Below, piece by piece: positions 57,201 to 64,000 of a stretch of 64,000 nucleotides of DNA. This stretch comes from Rhizopus sp. PT2906. Lineage: Eukaryota > Mucoromycota > Mucoromycetes > Mucorales > Rhizopodaceae. Under the pieces are notes generated by a model that searched no databases, was not told the DNA's origin, and worked only from the letters and a program-made list of their open reading frames with translations. A program made the position numbers and the translations under genes. The stretch spans positions 248,001 to 312,000 of the forward strand of contig JAMYHX010000004.1 of NCBI GenBank assembly GCA_025529335.1, read 5' to 3'. Within the stretch, counting starts at the first letter, position 1; every line of letters starts with the position of its first letter.

Positions 57201-58321
57201 CTATTTCTTTTCATTGAACAATTCGTCAAAGATGCTCTTTACATTTTCATATACTTTCTCAACAGGCTGATCACAGTGAACCTATATACATACACAATTA
57301 GTATACGAAATTACACTATAGAGTCTATCAATACCTTTTTAACTTTGTTTTGCTTGGCATATTCATCAATGACTGGCATACTAGTTTCAATAAAAGTAAC
57401 AAAGCGCTTCTTGATAGATTCAATATTATCATCTACACGTCCAGAACTTTCTCCTCTCTTTAATAATCTCTTCAACATAACTTCCTCAGGGCACTCAAAG
57501 TAAAGCACCAACTTGGAAGGCACGACAACTTCTTCAAACTTGATTGCTTGATCCATCTTACGAGGGAAACCATCAATCAAGAATCGGGTTCCCTGACCAT
57601 TGGCTATAGCTTCCTTCATTGCCTGTTCCAAAAGGGCAATAGTGACTTCCATAGGAACAATTAAACCTTCTTTAATATAATTATTGATCATCTCTCCATA
57701 TTTAGATCCTTCACGCTTTTGTTCAGCACGTAATAAATCACCAGCTATAGTTGACGTCGTTACATTATGTTACAATTGTTTCAATTATTATAATTACCTG
57801 ACAGATGAACAAAGCCATAATCTTTCTTCAAGTTGTCACATTGGGTTCCTTTGCCTGCACCAGGTCCACCTTTCGAAAGTGTGAGTTATGAGCATACATT
57901 TGTATGTATAAAGCAATAGTTACTTACCCAACACAAAGACAACAGTGACCTCATCAGGTTTAAATGCGGGTATAGGCTTTGTCTCCAAGTCTCTCTTGGC
58001 CAACTTGTCTTGCAGTTTTTGTTCTTTCAGAGCTTCTTCTTGTTCAACTGCAGCTGCATTCTTTTTTCTTGGTAATGCTATTCGTACAGACATGGGGATT
58101 TAGTACATGACAGTCCATAGTATATAATACCTACATTGACCCTCCCTTGATTTAACAAGAGTATAATAAGCCGCAAAGCCCATAGAAGCAACAGCGAGCA
58201 TGGCAGGAACACTTGGAGCATTTCCAGTTTTATTACCGCCTCCAGCTGTAGAGTACAAGCGCTGCTTGATATTTGAAGAAGTGACTAAACGGCTGTTTCT
58301 AAGAAATGCAGTACGGAACAT
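57201..58321 (-). CDS. URA6: UMP/CMP kinase with an N-terminal leader
   Basis: Adenylate-kinase-family enzyme phosphorylating UMP and CMP in pyrimidine synthesis. Exons 58321-58135, 58077-57928, 57869-57798, 57744-57335 and 57281-57201, 299 aa. The core of about 200 residues has the P-loop VLGGPGAGKGTQCDNLKKDY, the NMP-binding part HLSAGDLLRAEQKREGSKYG, the motif FLIDGFPRKMDQAIKFEE, the LID block CPEEVMLKRLLKRGESSGR, and DDNIESIKKRFVTF. Ahead of it lie about 100 extra residues: an Arg/Ser-rich, acid-free start (FRTAFLRNSRLVTSSNIKQR, then LYSTAGGG), a short hydrophobic helix (AMLAVASMGFAAYYTLV) and a charged linker. This looks like a mitochondrial presequence plus membrane anchor. Confidence 0.93.
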
Positions 58322-58685
58322 TTGAACAATAAGAACCCCTTAAAAAATACCCTCAACTTTTTTTTTATTTATCTGAGATTAAATATGAAAAGCAGTAATG
58401 GTATTTTCAAGGCAGATCGGCAGGTCTGACGTGCTTAATGAGGTAAATCATCATACTATAACGTAGATTTTACTCTCTATTTGCTTACCATGTATTATAT
58501 AAGGCTACTAGCATCATTGGATACAAATGGTAGCCATGGATTCTCTCTCCTACAAAGCTCTCATTCAAGTAATAGTTCAATGATATTCATTTCTTTTCTT
58601 GTGGTCGGCTTAACTGTCTTTTATAAATGTAAAGTTGAATACAACATCATTTATTGATACAGTCACATTCAACTACCAACACAAA
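58322..58685. other. Intergenic spacer
   Basis: Promoter of URA6 on the left; no conserved signal seen on the right. Confidence 0.5.
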
Positions 58686-59072
58686 ATGAACAAGCAAGAA
58701 AAGAAAGCAATTATTCACAAGGCCAATATCCGTATGAAATATGTGAAGCTTTTAGCAAAAAACGGACTTATAAGTGCGGCTGAAAATCACAACAATGGAT
58801 ATATTTCTGCGTACTATTTTCATTCACAAATAACTCTTATATTTCTATACACAGTTGTTTTTAGAATGTATTCAAAATATGACAGTGATTTTGTTTGTGA
58901 TTTTTGTAACGAATTCAAATTAATTAACCAAAAGCACCGCTCTACACAGATCAGCTTATTACACAACAACAGCCAAAAGTTAAAGCTAGACCTCATTCTT
59001 GAAAAAGGCTGCGAGAGTGTCTTTATGACTGTGTTTTGGGACTCCAAAGAATATGAGCTGCTTTTTTCATGA
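58686..59072 (+). CDS. Unrecognised 128-aa ORF, possibly part of a decayed gene
   Basis: Open frame from an ATG at 58686 (MNKQEKKAIIHKANIRMKYV); an upstream non-ATG extension exists. It carries one hydrophobic patch (ITLIFLYTVVF), a CDFC pair and several basic stretches. About 240 bases downstream another frame reads ALEEKASGLDFGLRIFTIFS and EEQIRRGLDNFSKLKIQSYL before a stop near 59430. The two parts could be halves of one broken gene. No family recognised. Confidence 0.3.
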   Translation: MNKQEKKAIIHKANIRMKYVKLLAKNGLISAAENHNNGYISAYYFHSQITLIFLYTVVFRMYSKYDSDFVCDFCNEFKLINQKHRSTQISLLHNNSQKLKLDLILEKGCESVFMTVFWDSKEYELLFS

Positions 59073-59810
59073 CGGGACTTTGATTGGAACCTGTGGATAT
59101 GGCATTAACTAATGGGAAAAAACTCTTTAAATACAACATTGCTCACAAACACGCAATTAGCTGAGATGCTCAAGAGCTTCTCTGATATTAGTCAAGACAA
59201 ATATTAAGTTGTACCCCGCTCCTTAGCCATGAAAACAGCTGATAATTCGACCGAATTCTCGGTTATAAATTTGAACAGTTAGCCCTAGAAGAGAAAGCAT
59301 CTGGACTTGATTTCGGTTTAAGGATATTTACTATTTTCAGTGTGGAATCGGAAGAGCAGATCAGACGCGGTCTCGATAACTTTTCAAAGTTAAAAATTCA
59401 AAGCTATCTAAAAGAACACAAGTACGGCTAAAAACGTTGACAGCTGTCGACAGTTAGTGTCTTTATTTTCCATCATTCGTATTATGTTTGATCAAGGAAA
59501 TTCTAATATTTGTTACTACAGTGTTTAATCATAAAATCAAATTTATCAAACATCCTGTTTATTTTGATGCACACAATCGTGAATGAATATCTTTTCTTAT
59601 TTACATTATACCTCTATCCTGCTTAATTAGCCTGAATCTACTTCTAAATAGAGTAAATAGATTAATTTGGTTATACTTTGCAATAATAAAGATTTATTCA
59701 CAAATTTGAATAGTGATATGCATTAAACACATCTTAAGGCTATTATTTTATCTCCATATAAGGTTTATTTTTATCCTTTTCCTGTATTCACGTATTCATA
59801 TTCTTTTTCA
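59073..59810. other. AT-rich region, mostly non-coding
   Basis: Contains the second open piece noted for the upstream ORF (to about 59430). From 59460 on nothing coding was seen. Confidence 0.4.
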
Positions 59811-59998
59811 TTAACAACACCCTTTCTCATTACTCGGTCGCTCACATATTTGATAATACCTCTCATTCATGATACGTGAGTATCCATGACAATAAGGAGA
59901 CTATATAAAGTATGTCGCGTACCTTAGCAACCCATCCTGTTTCGAGCGCCATTTGAAATAGTTTATGCAGACTTGGAAGGTCCATTGCTTTACTATAA
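59811..59998 (-). other. Possible C-terminal exons of an unrecognised gene
   Basis: On the minus strand an acceptor (TTTATAG) is followed by a frame reading KAMDLPSLHKLFQMALETGW-VAK to a GTACGC donor. A phase-matched acceptor about 60 nt on gives RYYQICERPSNEKGCC and a stop at 59811-59813. Protein-like, but without a detectable upstream exon or a known family. Confidence 0.2.
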
Positions 59999-61290
59999 AA
60001 ATGAACGTATAATCATTAAATATATCACAATCACGATTGTCGATGATGTTAATCTACATTTCACAAGCATAAGGTAAAAGGATAGGGATATAACAATAGG
60101 GAATAGAGGATAGACATTTTGCCTTCTACCCTTTTTTTCATGTGCGCTAAAAATAAAAGCATTACACACTCTTATGCTTTCCTAAACCAGTTATATTCAT
60201 GTTTGATAAACAGGTTTAATACATAATGATTACAAGAGTCACTATCTGGTTTATCTTTGACTCCTTTTAGCAAATGCCAGAAAAAGAAAACTATATGATG
60301 CACAAGTCTGCCATTAAAAATAACAATGGCATCCTTTAAAGTTTTTTTATGAAATCTCTTTATTTCTTTAAATAACGAGCATTGATCTATATATGATTAT
60401 TACAGAACTTCTTTCTCTTTCATTCTCTCTCTTTTTATTTCTTAAACGTACTATTTATCAGCAGACATCAAAAAGGTATATGATAAACAAACAAATGATA
60501 ATGTCTAGATCCTTTGGATAACTACCATGCGTGTTCCACAGCATCAGCAGCCTAGTGACTTTTGTTAAAAGCCCTTTGTTTATCATCAGCTGCATTTTTA
60601 AGGACGCTGCCCTCTTTCAACCTTTCTCTTTGTAAATTTGATGCTCACTTTACTTTTTTACTCATTCTTAAAGAAATTAACCAGAAAAATGTAAAACTGC
60701 GTATTGGAAATAAGAAAAATGAAGCAATCATAATAAAAAAATTAAGTATGTGTGTGAGGTTAGCCTTATGTAAACAAGCAGTCTTATAAAAGAAAAGGAG
60801 GTGTGAAAAAATTATGCAAAAAAAAGGGGGGAGGCGTTCGGATATGTTCTAATATGGACAAGATAGAAAATGAGTTATTTATCTATCTATGCATTGCTAG
60901 AAAAAGATAGACTGAGAAAAAAGAGGAATGAGCCATATATTTTCAGCCTAAATAACATGACTCATGTAAACAAAAAACTATAAAAGAGACCATCATTCTT
61001 GTCTTTTTTTTCTTCTTCATTCTTCATTCTTTATCTCTTCTAAAAATTATCCTACGGTTCTATTATTTCCTATGTTGAAAAAGGTACAATATCATTTAGG
61101 GGTGATATCAAAGTACATATAACTAATGTCATCGTTTAGAAAATTCACTTTTGCTGGCTTTATTTCATGGTTCCTGATGCATCTTACTCTATCGCAATGG
61201 CTTCTCACGGGATGAAGCCTTAAAGAAATCTCTGCTACTTGCTAATACTTAAAATGTGTACTCATGCTTGCTACTGCTTATCAATACACT

Positions 61291-61330
61291 CAAACAATCA
61301 AACAATCAAACAATCAAACAATCAATCAAA
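61291..61330. repeat. (AAACAATC)n short tandem repeat
   Basis: Four to five 8-base units CAAACAAT in a row, then degenerate CAATCAAAT and CTACAAA-type words. A microsatellite, not a CRISPR. Confidence 0.9.
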
Positions 61331-62044
61331 TACTCAAATACTGAAATACCTACAAACGCTAATCAAATGCTTATCAATACCTACAAATGATCATCAGTGC
61401 TTGAAAATGCTAGTGAATGCCTGTCCTATGCTTATCAACGTCGGAAAGTCCCCAAAGAATTTTGCCCATGTCTATCAATGCCTGCTGCTAATGAATACTG
61501 CTCTGGAGTAACTACATAATCAATCTACTTTGCCACTATCTGCCAAACTCTATCAAGCTCTGCTACAAGAAAAGAAAAAGTATAAAAAAAAAAAAAAAAA
61601 CTAACCAGACAGGTCGCTGCTTCTCTACGCTGGATTATCCCGAGATGCTCTTATTATTATGGCTCTGCCTCTACAGCTGATGAATGGCCCGTAAGCCCTC
61701 CCTACTACTGAGCTCGATGCTTTCAATGTTCCAATACCCCAGCGTCTTCAATATTTCAAGGTTTCAATGTTTCTACTGCGCGCACTGACCGTAGTATTTT
61801 CAAAAAGCTTTGTCCTAGGTACTTAGGTGCACTCTTCGTACATTGAAGCTTCCCTTTCCTGAGTTTCCCGTGGTTGTTTTTGAGCCTTGAGCCTTGGGTA
61901 TTGTGTTTTGAGTCTTGAGTACTTTTTATTCACGGAGGGTTTACACCGTGTAGTCTTCTGGTATGCAGTCTATGGTTCTAGTCATCTTGGGTTTGAAAGC
62001 TAGGGATAATGTGACCTTCTGGACTTACGAAAAAAAAAAAAAAA

Positions 62045-62141
62045 ATCTCTATTTGCTCTCTACACTTGGCTATCAAAAAACAAAAGTCTCTACTTGCTCT
62101 CTAAACTTGGCTATCAAAAGAAAAATCTCTACTTATTCAAA
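62045..62141. repeat. 40-bp tandem repeat, about 2.4 copies
   Basis: Unit 1 at 62045-62084 and unit 2 at 62085-62124 share TCTCTAYTTGCTCTCTAMAC and TTGGCTATCAAAA; a partial third copy starts at 62125 (TCTCTACTTATTC) and runs into a CT microsatellite. Confidence 0.85.
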
Positions 62142-63056
62142 ACTCTCTCTCTCTCCCTCTCTCTTTGGAAATCAAACTATTGCTTACTTTAATAAAAACT
62201 TCATTTTGTTACTCCTGCACTTGACTTTTTGTTCTTTAATAAAATGATTACTTTCATATTCGCTTGTAGTGCTTGAAAGTGTATACGTTTGACTCAAGAA
62301 GAAAGAAAAAGAATCTTTTTCAGTGCAGTTATTTGGCATTCTTATTTTATCTCTGACCTGCGTGAATTTAGATCAGCGATTCTTTATTTCTATATGCTCT
62401 AATTTTTAAGTGGATTAATAGTTAGCAGTGAAAACCCAGAGAAACAAGTTCCTATGACTGGAGGGATATTCAGGGTAGATTTAGTTGTCTTAGCTCCATG
62501 TTTGATCAGTGAATATAATTGCCTTTTTAGAAAGTAGTGCCTAGGTATAGAAAGGCGCGTCGTCGGCATGTATCAGTGTATTGTAGAAGTGAAAGAATTC
62601 AGTAACGAAGGGGTCTTGTACAATGCATTTAGAGGAAGTTTCAAAGGTAACCAAAGAGTAGCGCTATTGATATTCACAGCATTAAAGGAGGATGTGAGGA
62701 CGACATTGTTAATGTAGAGAAGGTGACTCATGATGTGACCCCAATGGAGTTCAAGCTCAATGTTAAAATTCGATAGAAACACGTAAAGGAGCTATGTCTG
62801 TGATCGTACGCCAAGCTATTGAGTCTAACAAGTGTTTACCTTTTTTGTACCACTCGTCCCCATTGTAATATAAAAAGAAATTAGTTCTACACATAATAGT
62901 ATTGAAAGCTCACATTAATTCAAGAAGTATTTTAGCTTCTGGCCACACTAAAGTTGTATTTAATGCAAGGAGGAGTTTGAGTGAGGAACACGAAAATGTG
63001 TCCAAATTTTTTAATTTTTTTTGACAGCAATTTTCGTGTTTTATTTATTTTACTAA

Positions 63057-64000
63057 ATGAATTCGTGGTTAAATAGCAATGAGAATGTTGTCGACGAGAT
63101 AAAACCTACGCCTTCAACTTCAAAAATAACAAGTTTATCAAAACCAAAGAAAACGATTGAAATGAAAGACGAGGTATTATTATTGCTTATTCTTCTTTTC
63201 TTCATGCTGACTTTTTATAAAAAGAATGGCAAAGGCAAAGGCAAAGAAGTCATTTCGCAATTAAAGAGTTATGAAGAGTCTGCTTCAGATGACAGTATGG
63301 ATCTAGATGCAGATCCATTAGCTTGGGAACAAGCAATAAAGATTATAGAAACAGTAGAAAAAGATCATTTAGAAAAAGAGTTAAAATCACTTAGTATGGA
63401 AGATAAACCAAGTCTAAAAAGAAAACAACCACATATGGACGGAGAAGATCTATTCACGAGAGAAGCAGTAAAAAACTGGCAGCCACCACGGTTAAGGGCA
63501 TGGCATGCACGTCATACGGTACATTGAAATGTAGATTATATTATACAAATATTAACCTACGTATAGAGCCCTGAAACCTATTACTTTAGATTGGTCGTTC
63601 CTGGTCAACTACAACACAATGGATCATGGAGCAAGGAAGAGAAAAAACGATTCATGGAAAGATACCAAGAATGGATAGATAAGGGGATTAGAATAGGCAC
63701 CATGTGGGGTATATTCAGTAAGGCTTTCCCTCATAGAGTAAGTGTATATGTATTATATTTCAAATGGAGAGTTGTTTATTATCTTTAGGTTGGCTATCAA
63801 TGTATGTCATACTATCGCTCCCTTGTTAAAAAAGGAATACTAAAAGATGAAAACTATACGATTGTGGATGGAAAGCTAAAGGGCTCCAGCAACCGTTTTG
63901 GAGCACCTTCTATTTCAAATTACAGTCTTGATCCTGAGTGGGAAACAGAAGAAGTTAAACAGATTGAAAGACAAGTGGACGAATGGATTAAGGAGTTTCA
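63057..64000 (+). CDS. SANT/Myb-like domain protein, 3' part outside window
   Basis: Exons 63057-63173, 63225-63518, 63567-63737 and 63789 to beyond the right edge. The N-terminus is Lys/Ser/Asp-rich (ASDDSMDLDADPLAWEQAIK). From exon 3 a helical segment of SANT/Myb type appears: GSWSKEEKKRFMERYQEW, GTMWGIFSKAFPHRVGYQC, MSYYRSLVKKGIL. The tryptophan-spaced three-helix pattern fits a DNA- or histone-binding SANT-like fold. The first intron is inferred because read-through would insert a stray hydrophobic stretch (VLLLLILLFFMLTF). The stop and C-terminus are outside the window. Confidence 0.7.

Larger units (their letters stand above)
59999..63056. other. 3 kb gene-poor region with simple repeats
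   Basis: No supported gene. It contains (AAACAATC)n at 61291-61330, a 40-bp tandem repeat at 62045-62141, A runs, and an open piece at 62569-62715 (plus strand, starts MYQCIVEVKEFSNEGVLYNA) with no recognised family. The density of short repeats and lack of conserved frames suggest decayed insertion DNA. Confidence 0.5.

Noticed and set aside
60540..60572. Minus-strand AADAVEHAW plus stop after a splice acceptor
   Set aside because: Looks like a kinase-type C-terminal end but nine residues are too few and no upstream exon was found.
61291..61330. Regularly spaced repeat that might suggest a CRISPR array
   Set aside because: The units are 8 bases with no spacers; it is a microsatellite in eukaryotic DNA.
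63174..63224. Poss. membrane helix in the SANT-like protein (VLLLLILLFFMLTF)
   Set aside because: The stretch is bounded by GTATTA and AAAAAG, is T-rich and frame-neutral; better read as a 51-nt intron.

Overview
The window is nuclear DNA of a filamentous fungus. It is AT-rich and gene-dense, with short GT-AG introns (mostly 45-70 nt) and long T-rich or A-rich runs between genes. The gene set (paired Zn2Cys6 clusters, a TEA factor, cullin-3, DYRK, NudC, Sec24, GDI) and the style of the degraded repetitive elements point to an early-diverging mould, most likely Mucorales (Rhizopus/Mucor type). That placement is an inference. I saw no prokaryotic or organellar sequence. All exon joins were made by hand from splice signals, reading frame and family conservation, and every joined reading frame closes.

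Layout. 1-9.6 kb: a Usp-domain protein (cut by the left edge), a UPF0303 protein, a 10-exon mitochondrial carrier with 6-nt and 12-nt exons, an APC amino-acid permease, and a Nup82/Nup88 nucleoporin. 9.7-11.2 kb: Rab GDI. 11.3-15.8 kb: a decayed repeat island with a PD-(D/E)XK-like mobile ORF between ~111-bp direct repeats, then a Tc1/mariner relic. 15.8-24.6 kb: an anion:cation symporter, a TEA transcription factor with a TEAD-like C-terminal domain, a small RRM-like protein, a TMEM184/Ost-alpha membrane protein, and NudC. 24.7-33.1 kb: a Kelch-ectodomain receptor-like kinase, a zinc-ribbon/double HMG-box protein, a tandem Zn2Cys6 factor and a class II DYRK. 33.3-38 kb: a second relic zone with a truncated AROM fragment, a Fanzor/TnpB-like wreck and a 5'-truncated fragment. 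38-42.3 kb: three transcription factors in a row (double GATA, bHLH, Myb+C2H2). 42.4-58.3 kb: cullin-3, a GH20 hexosaminidase, Sec24, a small unknown ORF, cytosolic GluRS, a Sis1-type DnaJ, ribosomal protein S23 and a UMP/CMP kinase with a leader. 58.6-63 kb is gene-poor, with simple repeats and orphan ORFs. 63.06 kb to the right edge: a SANT-like gene, cut.

The genes do not form one pathway. They are housekeeping functions (vesicle traffic: GDI and Sec24; translation: S23 and GluRS; folding: Sis1 and NudC; ubiquitylation: cullin-3) mixed with signalling and transcription genes. The observations most worth following are the Kelch-TM-kinase receptor with altered kinase motifs, the TEAD-like YAP-binding-type domain on a fungal TEA factor, the 6-nt micro-exon that completes a carrier signature motif, and the two relic islands.
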